This document shows, piece by piece, positions 26,089 to 33,542 of a DNA stretch of 51,130 bases; the stretch's first letter is position 1, and each line of letters begins with the position of its first letter. The notes beneath the pieces were generated by a model, which was not told the origin of the DNA, did not search any database, and worked only from the letters and a program-made list of their open reading frames with translations. The translations under genes and the position numbers were made by a program. This DNA is from Leadbetterella sp. GTDB taxonomy: Bacteria > Bacteroidota > Bacteroidia > Cytophagales > Spirosomataceae. The stretch lies in NCBI GenBank assembly GCA_021740125.1, contig JAIPAJ010000003.1, positions 1 through 51,130 of the forward strand, written 5' to 3'.

Positions 26089-26640
26089 TTAATCGTTTAG
26101 ATTTAATACTTTTTTCACTTCATCATAGTCTGCCCAATTTACCTGAGCCATTCGTCCTGCTTTGGCGGGAGGAACGATTATGTATCTGACTTTGATGTTC
26201 CAATCTTCAAGGTTAGGGTTAATAAACTCTGCTTTTTTGAAGTTTAGTTCATAGTCTAATGAGCCTAAACTAGCTTTGTAAGTAAACAGATAAGTATTGG
26301 TTTCGTCGGCTAATGATATCACCGCTGAACTCTCGTCTTCTGGAAGAGGGCGATAATAAGCAAGGATAAGACCCTGATCTAGAATGTTTTGAGTCAAAAT
26401 TGCTTCAGATTGTGTGTAAACAGCTTTCGTTCCCGTGAGTTTCCATTGGATGGATTTGATTTCTTTCCACTCTGAAATGAATCCACTAAATGCTCCTTTG
26501 TCACCCGTTGGGCCTTTGTCTCCCTTTTCACCTGTTGCTCCTGCAGCACCTTGTGGCCCGAGATCACCTATTGGTGCTTCACATCCCATAATACTTAAAA
26601 AAGTGAACAGAATGAAGACGTTTAATAATTTTGTTTTCAT
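26089..26640 (-). CDS. Collagen-like lipoprotein, first gene of the lipoprotein operon
   Basis: This 183-residue lipoprotein has its lipobox at Met-Gly-Cys20 and then CEAPIGDLGPQGAAGATG and further Gly-x-y triplets to about residue 50. The C-terminal domain ends VNWADYDEVKKVLNLND, matching the paralogue at 25018-25569. As the first gene behind the 17-bp element and GAnnTTTG box at 26665-26737, it leads a run of six minus-strand lipoprotein frames to 22589 with gaps of 5, 31, 6, -11 and 37 bases. Confidence 0.8.
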   Translation of the reverse strand: MKTKLLNVFILFTFLSIMGCEAPIGDLGPQGAAGATGEKGDKGPTGDKGAFSGFISEWKEIKSIQWKLTGTKAVYTQSEAILTQNILDQGLILAYYRPLPEDESSAVISLADETNTYLFTYKASLGSLDYELNFKKAEFINPNLEDWNIKVRYIIVPPAKAGRMAQVNWADYDEVKKVLNLND

Positions 26641-26664
26641 GAGTTAATTGATTGATTTACAATA

Positions 26665-26767
26665 CAAAACTCTATAAAATTCTAAAGAAGAAAATCATCC
26701 AAAAAAGGTATTTTTTTATCTACCACAAAAGGTGTAGTTTTTTTGTGATGAGAAAAGGGTATTTTTG
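26665..26767. promoter_or_regulatory. Divergent promoter with 17-bp element, copy 1
   Basis: The element TACCACAAAAGGTGTAG lies at 26721-26737 (CTACACCTTTTGTGGTA on the minus strand). Toward the minus-strand lipoprotein operon, GAGTTTTG (26672-26665) follows after exactly 48 bases, with GGATGATT at offset 21-28. Toward the plus-strand histidine kinase gene, TATTTTTG (26760-26767), an exact TAnnTTTG box, follows after 22 bases. The element is a candidate activator site for both directions. Confidence 0.7.
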
Positions 26768-26788
26768 GGAATGTATTATTCTTTTGTG

Positions 26789-28639
26789 ATGAGAAAAACA
26801 CTTCTACTTTTTCTTTTGATTTCCATTGTTTCTAAAGCTCAACTTAAAAAAAGTGAAGTGTACTTTTATATTGATACTACATCAAGAAAGGAACTAAAAC
26901 ATATAACAGGCAACCAACAATTTAAAAAAGCAAGAAACAACATTCCTAGTGTAGGTATAAATCGTTTTCCTGTTTGGACTAAGATGACTGTTAAAAATAC
27001 CTCTAAAGATCCACAAAATCTTTATGCACAAATTTTGATTCCAATCATGGATTCAGTACAATATTTTGTAGTAAAAAATAATACTCTGCTCTCCAAATCT
27101 GATAAAATGGGTTGGTGGGCTGTTTTAAAAAACAAAAATTCGCCCAATCCAAATAACTCTTACATTTTTAGCATAAAAGGATTGGAAACGATTGAAATCT
27201 ATGCAAAAATCTTAAAGACTCATGGCACGGTAAGAATACCTCTTCAAGTCGAAATAGAAAAAGATCACTTCAAAGAAATGACCAAAAAAAGTGAGTTTTG
27301 GGGATGGTTTCTTGGGATGGGCTTTGTGGTCATATTCTTGAATTTATTTCTTTATTCTTTGGTAAAAGAAAAGGTCTATTTATTCTATTCACTCTATGTG
27401 TTTTGTCAGATTTTCAATCTCGATAGCAGCGAGGGCGTACATTCAAGCTTATATATGAACGGTCTGTTAAGTATTTCGGGTAGAAGTGTATATTATTTTT
27501 CAATGACCTTATTGATTATTTCAAGTATTTTATTCGTTAAATCTTATCTTAAAATAAAAGAACTACAACCGAAAATATTCTCTAAAGTATTCTCTTTTTT
27601 GATTTCTGTAGGTTGTATCTATGTCCTACTATTGGCTACCCCTGAATCAATAATGGATTTAATTACTACCCAAAAGGTGTTTATTTGGGTTTTCTTTGCT
27701 TGGTTTTTTGTATCTTTCATTTTCGGATTTTTTGTGATTTTTTACGCTATTATTAAAAATTTAGAACGAAAAACTGCCTTTTTGTATTTAATAGCGGGGG
27801 TACCCCTTTTTTTGGTCGGAATTTCACAAATGTTAGGAAACATCACAGTATTGCCTGTTGAATCGTCAGCACAAAGAAGTTATATTTTAATACCCGCAAT
27901 AATTTTTGAGATACTTGTGCTATGCTGGTGGTTGGCAATTAGATTTAAAATGTATTCTGATGATCGTAAAAATCTTTTACTTGAACGAAATAAACATCAA
28001 CAAATAGTCCTAGAGACCGGGACTAAATTTCAAAATCAAGAGAGAAATAGAATGGCAAAAGAACTGCATGATGGAGTCGGAATAGATATTTCTATAATTA
28101 AAATGAAATTAGAGGCTATAAATTTAGATTTAATAAAAAAAGGCCAAACCACTGAAACACATGAAATTGAAGATACCATAAAAAGCATTGATAATGTCGT
28201 CACCGAAATCAGAAATTTTTCACATAATCTTGTCCCTCCTGATTTAGAAAACAATGGTTTAGTGCATGTTTTACAAAATTTAATTCATAACCTGCAAAAA
28301 GTGATCCGAGCAGTTGAAATAAATTTTACTACCAACATAAAAACCAAAATACCAATTGAAATTTCACACAATATGTTTTTTATCGCAAAAGAGCTTATGA
28401 ATAATGCCATCAATCATGCAAGTTCATCAATAATAGACATTGAGTTAATGGAGTATCCATCGCGATTCGAACTGTGCGTCTCAGATAATGGCAAACAATA
28501 TGATTTCAATTCAGCAATAAAAAAAGGGGGATTTGGTCTAAGAAGTATTCAGTCCAGAGTCGAACTATTAAATGGGACTTTTGAAGTAATCGCAAAAAAG
28601 CCTATGGGTAGTTTTCATCAAATTATTATTCCAAAATAG
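26789..28639 (+). CDS. 7TMR-DISM sensor histidine kinase
   Basis: I place the start at ATG 26789 (MRKTLLLFLLISIVSKAQ, a signal peptide; 616 aa). An extracellular 7TMR-DISMED2-type beta domain spans about 25-170 (WTKMTVKNTSKDPQNLYAQI), followed by seven transmembrane helices (about 175-395). A HisKA_3 box has His427 in KELHDGVGIDISIIKMKLEA, and the HATPase_c domain includes KELMNNAINHA, VSDNG and GGFGLRSIQSRV. The dimerisation segment is nearly identical to that of the kinase at 33543-35408. It should sense an extracellular ligand and phosphorylate a LuxR-type regulator, probably the one at 28846-29481. Confidence 0.92.
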   Translation: MRKTLLLFLLISIVSKAQLKKSEVYFYIDTTSRKELKHITGNQQFKKARNNIPSVGINRFPVWTKMTVKNTSKDPQNLYAQILIPIMDSVQYFVVKNNTLLSKSDKMGWWAVLKNKNSPNPNNSYIFSIKGLETIEIYAKILKTHGTVRIPLQVEIEKDHFKEMTKKSEFWGWFLGMGFVVIFLNLFLYSLVKEKVYLFYSLYVFCQIFNLDSSEGVHSSLYMNGLLSISGRSVYYFSMTLLIISSILFVKSYLKIKELQPKIFSKVFSFLISVGCIYVLLLATPESIMDLITTQKVFIWVFFAWFFVSFIFGFFVIFYAIIKNLERKTAFLYLIAGVPLFLVGISQMLGNITVLPVESSAQRSYILIPAIIFEILVLCWWLAIRFKMYSDDRKNLLLERNKHQQIVLETGTKFQNQERNRMAKELHDGVGIDISIIKMKLEAINLDLIKKGQTTETHEIEDTIKSIDNVVTEIRNFSHNLVPPDLENNGLVHVLQNLIHNLQKVIRAVEINFTTNIKTKIPIEISHNMFFIAKELMNNAINHASSSIIDIELMEYPSRFELCVSDNGKQYDFNSAIKKGGFGLRSIQSRVELLNGTFEVIAKKPMGSFHQIIIPK

Positions 28640-28845
28640 CGGTTTTTTTACATTTCCAGTATGCGTTTCCATTTTGTAATTCTACTCGCCTAAAAACGAA
28701 ATTTTACAATTATTTATTCAAACAAAAGTAATTTTTAAGAAGCATTTTAAATTTATTATATTAAGGAATTTTTCATGAAAATGGTAAAATAGAATTTCAG
28801 CCTTAATTTTTGCAAAACATTAAACGCTACTTTTATGATTATTTT

Positions 28846-29481
28846 TCAAAATAATATCTCAGGATAATCTCCACAATATTTAACCAGCATTGCAGTGTTT
28901 TTGAGGTTAAGTTTTGACAAAACATTCTTTCGGTGTGTACTCACAGTAAGCGGGCTAAGAAACAATTTTTCGGCAATTGCGTCATTCGTTAATCCATCAA
29001 TAATTAATTTAATGACTTCTTTTTCACGCTTAGTAAGGTCGGGCACATAAGCCTGATTGGGTTTTCTCCCTGCCACACCCAATGCCAAGATTGTAGTGAT
29101 TTCGGGACTCATATAAATCTGACCATTCATGACCGTTTCAATAGCATTTTGCAATTCCGAAATTCCGAGATTTTTCACTACATAGCCATCCATTCCACTC
29201 CTTAGAGCTTTTTTTATGGTGTTATAATCATTCAGCATTGTTACAGCCACGATTTTAATGTTCGGAAAGTCTCTTTTGATAATTTCAGTTGCCTCTATCC
29301 CACCCATTTGCGGCATCTCTAAATCCATCAGAATCAAGTCTATTTTTTGATTTTGACAAAGCTCTATTACTTCCTTGCCATTTTTTGCATCGCCGACGAT
29401 GTGCACGTCTTCAATTCTCGAAACGAGCATACTTAGCCCTTCAATAAATAAAGTATGGTCGTCGGCGATGAGGAGATTCAT
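28846..29481 (-). CDS. LuxR/NarL-type response regulator
   Basis: This 211-residue regulator has acidic residues in LIADDHTLF, phosphoacceptor Asp53 in LILMDLEMPQMGG, and Lys near residue 103 in YVVKNLG. The HTH at about 147-205 reads LTKREKEVIKLIIDGLTND and LSPLTVSTHRKNVLSKL. It is convergent with the first 7TMR-DISM kinase and is the only complete regulator gene between 22.6 and 41 kb. I infer that it serves both 7TMR-DISM kinases and recognises the 17-bp element. The 206-base gap 28640-28845 shows no gene. Confidence 0.92.
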   Translation of the reverse strand: MNLLIADDHTLFIEGLSMLVSRIEDVHIVGDAKNGKEVIELCQNQKIDLILMDLEMPQMGGIEATEIIKRDFPNIKIVAVTMLNDYNTIKKALRSGMDGYVVKNLGISELQNAIETVMNGQIYMSPEITTILALGVAGRKPNQAYVPDLTKREKEVIKLIIDGLTNDAIAEKLFLSPLTVSTHRKNVLSKLNLKNTAMLVKYCGDYPEILF

Positions 29482-29532
29482 ATTATTTAATTAATGAATA
29501 TTTATAATACTAAAATTATACAAAACCCTGAC

Positions 29533-29682
29533 TTATCTTTTTCTAATTTCTGGTTTTGGAGGAAGCGTTTTTCCGCTGGCTACTCTTGCGTTCTTTTGGT
29601 TCCTATATTTTGGATGCGGTATAGCCATAGCCATTAAACCGAAAACCATTATGCAAATTACTAAACTTAGAATCTTTTTCAT
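29533..29682 (-). CDS. Small exported or membrane peptide (49 aa)
   Basis: The frame ATG...TAA encodes 49 residues: a signal-like stretch MKKILSLVICIMVFGLMAMA and then a short basic tail ending in KPEIRKR. It lies 15 bases after the YD-like lipoprotein gene and 51 bases before the response regulator gene, on their strand. The length and signal make it a plausible real small gene; no family is recognised. It could be a small exported factor linked to the signalling locus. Confidence 0.55.
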   Translation of the reverse strand: MKKILSLVICIMVFGLMAMAIPHPKYRNQKNARVASGKTLPPKPEIRKR

Positions 29683-29697
29683 GTTATTGATATTTTT

Positions 29698-30528
29698 TTA
29701 GTTACAGTTTGAGTAAGAGTATGTATTTGTGTACGTTTCTTTTTCCACAGCGTCTTTTATCACACTTTCCATCGTAAAATTGTTAGTGTTAAATTTTCTT
29801 GTAGTTGTAAAATCATAATATACACGTGTTTTATCTGTAAAGTCCGACCAATCTTCGTTATACTGAGTAAATGCTTTACCGGCAGTTGGTAAATAATTTT
29901 TAGGGACAAAATTAAATGGTACTGAATAAATGATGTCATTAGTAAAATAAGCAGGGTCAAAAGGATGTCCTTTTATCATAATTGCATGCGATTTCTTGCT
30001 TGGTTCTGTTTCATAACTATTCACTATAAATTGGTCTATGATTTTTCCACCCAAAGTGGCTTCGCTTTTCGAGAATACACCGTTAGGTCCATTGTATTCA
30101 AAAGTTGCCACCACACCATCACTTTTTTGAACAAATTTTGTGATTCGCTTTTGGGCATCCATCGTTACGTCAAACTGCTCATAAATTTCTTTTTTTTCAT
30201 CGGTAAAAATTACCTTTGTTAGCAATCCAGCGGCATCATATATATATTCGTCGATAAACCCTTCATCGTTTATGGTTTTTAATAAATTCCCAGCTGCATT
30301 ATATTCAAATTTCAGTAGTACTTCAACGATTTTATCCTCCGATTTAAAGGCTATAATTAAAGACTCAAGACGTTTATTAGCATCGAATTTATATACTTCA
30401 TAGCCACCATCATCATAGGATATTTTTTGAATGAGACAGTTTGTTTCCACCGGTTCTGCATCAGCATCTGGTTTTTGACAAGAGAGAGATAATGAAAGCA
30501 TTATCAAGACAAATAGTGTTTTTTTCAT
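29698..30528 (-). CDS. YD-repeat-like lipoprotein
   Basis: This 276-residue lipoprotein has its lipobox at Leu-Ser-Cys17, giving CQKPDADAEP. The mature part contains repeated Tyr-Asp-type strands (ISYDDGGYEVYKFDANKRLE, FEYNAAGNLLKTI, YIYDAAGLLTKVIF), typical of the wall-associated RHS/YD superfamily in its short Bacteroidota lipoprotein form. Function is unknown. It lies behind copy 2 of the 17-bp element and leads a likely transcript that includes the small peptide and the response regulator gene. Confidence 0.75.
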   Translation of the reverse strand: MKKTLFVLIMLSLSLSCQKPDADAEPVETNCLIQKISYDDGGYEVYKFDANKRLESLIIAFKSEDKIVEVLLKFEYNAAGNLLKTINDEGFIDEYIYDAAGLLTKVIFTDEKKEIYEQFDVTMDAQKRITKFVQKSDGVVATFEYNGPNGVFSKSEATLGGKIIDQFIVNSYETEPSKKSHAIMIKGHPFDPAYFTNDIIYSVPFNFVPKNYLPTAGKAFTQYNEDWSDFTDKTRVYYDFTTTRKFNTNNFTMESVIKDAVEKETYTNTYSYSNCN

Positions 30529-30556
30529 GGCTATAATCTTTTTTTGATTTATAATA

Positions 30557-30629
30557 CAAAGTTCTATATTTTGATAAAGTCCGGAATCAACCTAAAAGTG
30601 TATATTTATAAATACCACAAAAGGTGTAG
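30557..30629 (-). promoter_or_regulatory. Promoter with 17-bp element, copy 2
   Basis: On the minus strand CTACACCTTTTGTGGTA (30629-30613) is followed after exactly 48 bases by GAACTTTG (30564-30557), with GGTTGATT at offset 21-28. It drives the YD-like lipoprotein gene at 30528, and perhaps the response regulator gene beyond. No plus-strand gene faces it. Confidence 0.7.
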
Positions 30630-30690
30630 TGTATGGAAGAACTGAGATTTTTGGAATAAAATTTCGATTCGCATTGTTTAAGGCTTTAGG

Positions 30691-31626
30691 CTACTTTACT
30701 GTATTGAAGTAACGTATCCCAGTTTTTTCTAAGACGGTTTCTGCATTCAATATTTTCGAAAAATCAGGTACAACGGAGTAGAAAATAGCATCGCTAAAAT
30801 GAATTTCTTTAGAATTTAAAGATTCAAAGTTGAGCTTTTGCCAAAACTGGCACCCAGAAAGAAGTATTCTTTCCGCCGAAACATTGTCAATCTCAAAGTC
30901 ATCTCCGAATTTACTTCCTTCAAAAAAGACTCCCTTTTTGAAACGGCTAAAATTAAAACTCATTGGAGAAAACGTTTTTTGAAGTGAAAAGTCGATATTT
31001 TCTCGAAATTCCGCTTCACGAAATATCGCTTCTCCTTCCCACTTACAGGATTGAAAATATCCAATTTCGTTAAAAATCGATTTATTGAAATAGGTATTTT
31101 TTCTAAAAACTGCATTTTGAAAAAAAACTTTCCGTCCGAAAATGACTTTCGAAAAATTAGCATCATGTCCGATCACTGCGTTTTCTAAGTGTAGTTCACC
31201 ATGAAGTTTACTTTCTGCGAATACCAAAGAAGTGCCCACAATGACCCCATTGAGCAATATATCACCATAAAAAGTGCAATTATGAAAGCCCAAATTTGTT
31301 TCAAAATTCGATAGGATAACCATATTTTTGCCTTCGTCGTATCCTTTTATTTTACCTTTGAACTCACAATTCTGAAAATATATGGGACTATAAATTTTTA
31401 CTCTACACAGCAAATTTGATTCTTCATAAGCAGGAAGCTTTGTAAAATCAAGGTCTCCTTCGATACTTACATTTTGAAAAGAAACGGGCTTGTTCTTTCG
31501 TATTAATTTTATAATACTTTCTGCTTTTACCACAGGAAGCTTTTGAGCTATAACAGTGCTTTTACTCAAAAATAAAACTATAAATATTCCACAAAAAACC
31601 TTGGTGCTATTTTGGATTAATGTCAT
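30691..31626 (-). CDS. Exported pentapeptide-like repeat protein
   Basis: I place the start at ATG 31626 (MTLIQNSTKVFCGIFIVLFL, a signal peptide; 311 aa), overlapping the end of the peptidase gene by 20 bases; an in-frame ATG at 31659 would lack a good signal. The body consists of degenerate ~20-residue beta-helix rungs with alternating Phe/Asn at the centre (VSFQNVSIEGDLDF, FHNCTFYGDILLNG, FFQNAVFRKNTYFN, AIFREAEFRENIDF), close to pentapeptide-repeat proteins. The coupling to the C1 peptidase suggests a joint surface function, but none can be named. Confidence 0.7.
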   Translation of the reverse strand: MTLIQNSTKVFCGIFIVLFLSKSTVIAQKLPVVKAESIIKLIRKNKPVSFQNVSIEGDLDFTKLPAYEESNLLCRVKIYSPIYFQNCEFKGKIKGYDEGKNMVILSNFETNLGFHNCTFYGDILLNGVIVGTSLVFAESKLHGELHLENAVIGHDANFSKVIFGRKVFFQNAVFRKNTYFNKSIFNEIGYFQSCKWEGEAIFREAEFRENIDFSLQKTFSPMSFNFSRFKKGVFFEGSKFGDDFEIDNVSAERILLSGCQFWQKLNFESLNSKEIHFSDAIFYSVVPDFSKILNAETVLEKTGIRYFNTVK

Positions 31627-33292
31627 TGCTTGGGTCCATTTTTGCCTTGTTAAATGCATCTACTTTCTTTTGAAAATCACCATTTAGTTTATGGCTTTTG
31701 ATCATATCAAAAATTTCGTCTGTGGAGTAGGCGTTGGGGTTGATCTCGTTAGTAGCTGTGCGAAATTTTAATTTTTGCTCGCTATGTTTATTATATTTTG
31801 TGTTATTTTTAAAAGAAAAATCAGATCCGTTGGTGCTCAAACGAGCCCCTTGACCATTTTTAAATAAAATCGGGTTTTCTGTAGTATAAAAAAAGTTATC
31901 GTCTTCGTCATACTCTTTAAAAATGTCGCTGCCGTCAGCAATTAATATCAAATAGTAGTTGCCGTTTAAGGTTGTTGGCAAAGTATATTCAACTTGGATA
32001 TTCTCTGTGCCAAAAAGCATGTTTGCAAAATCACCGTTGGGGGGAATCGTTACATTCAAATCGCATGATTTTTCGCTGCAAACAAATTTATTTTCGGCCA
32101 CATTCTGATTTGTAAAATTATAATTGAAAATTATACCATAGTCATTGGCATTGTAGGCATTATAGTATATGTAGAATGCATTCCATGGCTTGTTAACACG
32201 AGCTGGTTGTGTACCATCATTATAAATATTAAATAACAATTTTCTTGAGGCTGGATTTTTGGTTGTTGAAAATGTAGAAATGTCTTCATCAACCCATGAA
32301 ACTAACTCTACGCCAGTAAGTTGTGAATTATTTACAGGGGGAGGGTTGCTAACTTCTGTACTTTTTATGGCAGCATCGCTCATGGTCAGTAAAACACCAT
32401 TGCCATTAGAATCTCTTTGTAAAAATGTATTAATAAAAAAGTTATAATCAACCCAAATAAAACCATTATTCCCCCAGTTGCTTCCCCAAGAATTTACTAC
32501 CTTAAATGCTCCGTTTACACCTTTTTTGTCGTCGTATCCAACAATGGCCATGCCATGATAGGCATGTTGACCAACCGAATTAAAAGTAGTATGCGAGGAA
32601 TAAACATTGGCCGAATTCCAAGACATAAAATTATCAGAAAGTCGAAAGCCAGCGATTACTGGAATTCTATTGGCTATTTGTTGTTTTATGGAAAACACGT
32701 CGTCATCAATAATTCTATAGTTTTTAATTTTATGCTTTCCTGCTTCGGTTGTCCATGAGGATTGTATAGAAGACGACAAACAAGACCCTAGATTGGAATA
32801 GGGAACTGTAGCCATGGTGGCTGCTCCTCTCAACTGTAGCATTTCCATGTTTATCAAATATGAACTTCCATCACAATCGGCCCCTTTAGAGTTGCCTTCG
32901 GGTAATGAGGTAAACAAATCTTTGGCACTTATTTGATTGCTTGACTTAGACAAATCTGATGCTTTGTACCCGAAAGAGAGGGCTTCAGTGGCAGTCTTTA
33001 CATAATAGCCTGCTGCCCAAGAAATACAAGTTCCATAACTTCCCTGACTTGCCACAGGCGGAAGTAGCTCAGACAAATCAAAAGAAGTCGGTAAATTTGT
33101 ATTTGAAGCAAAGCCAAACTTTACATTGTTGGGTACCTTTCCAAGGTTTTCGTTTCCTAACCATCCAAATCCAAAAGCTGGTTTGTCGTCATCAGCCTGA
33201 TCCGTCGGCGAAATAGTTTCGGCTAACTTACAAGAAGACATGAAAATCATGTTCACCATAAAAATGGCAATTAAAATCGACAGTTTTTTCAT
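31607..33292 (-). CDS. Papain-like (C1) cysteine peptidase, lipoprotein
   Basis: This 561-residue lipoprotein has its lipobox at Ser-Ser-Cys21. The C1 peptidase domain (about 68-285) has the oxyanion Gln83 and nucleophile Cys89 in QGSYGTCISWA, His246 in YHGMAIVGYDD, and Asn267 in NSWGSNWG; all four papain-type residues are present. The C-terminal ~270 residues include a beta-rich CARDB-like part (LVSWVDEDISTFSTTKNPAS, YYLILIADGSDIFKEYDEDD). It should cleave proteins at the outer membrane or outside. It lies behind copy 3 of the 17-bp element and is coupled to the pentapeptide-like gene. Confidence 0.88.
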   Translation of the reverse strand: MKKLSILIAIFMVNMIFMSSCKLAETISPTDQADDDKPAFGFGWLGNENLGKVPNNVKFGFASNTNLPTSFDLSELLPPVASQGSYGTCISWAAGYYVKTATEALSFGYKASDLSKSSNQISAKDLFTSLPEGNSKGADCDGSSYLINMEMLQLRGAATMATVPYSNLGSCLSSSIQSSWTTEAGKHKIKNYRIIDDDVFSIKQQIANRIPVIAGFRLSDNFMSWNSANVYSSHTTFNSVGQHAYHGMAIVGYDDKKGVNGAFKVVNSWGSNWGNNGFIWVDYNFFINTFLQRDSNGNGVLLTMSDAAIKSTEVSNPPPVNNSQLTGVELVSWVDEDISTFSTTKNPASRKLLFNIYNDGTQPARVNKPWNAFYIYYNAYNANDYGIIFNYNFTNQNVAENKFVCSEKSCDLNVTIPPNGDFANMLFGTENIQVEYTLPTTLNGNYYLILIADGSDIFKEYDEDDNFFYTTENPILFKNGQGARLSTNGSDFSFKNNTKYNKHSEQKLKFRTATNEINPNAYSTDEIFDMIKSHKLNGDFQKKVDAFNKAKMDPSNDINPK

Positions 33293-33355
33293 TAGATTAA
33301 TATTTATAAAGGGCTATTTTTAAACGTTTTACGAACATTGTTTTAATTTCATTTG

Positions 33356-33457
33356 CAAAACTCTTAAAAATTAAAACCCTATAAATCAACCAAAACCAGT
33401 ATTTTAAAAAATACCACAAAAGGTGTAGATAAGTAGAGCATTGAATGTGTAAATTTG
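33356..33457. promoter_or_regulatory. Divergent promoter with 17-bp element, copy 3
   Basis: TACCACAAAAGGTGTAG lies at 33412-33428. Toward the minus-strand peptidase gene, GAGTTTTG (33363-33356) follows after exactly 48 bases, with GGTTGATT at offset 21-28. Toward the plus-strand histidine kinase gene, TAAATTTG (33450-33457), an exact TAnnTTTG box, follows after 21 bases. The layout repeats that at 26665-26767. Confidence 0.7.
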
Positions 33458-33542
33458 GTTTTTAGTGATAGATAATCTAAGAAAGGTAAGTTTTCTATCT
33501 ATTTCAATAATTATATCTATTACTGATACTAGCCATTTAATA

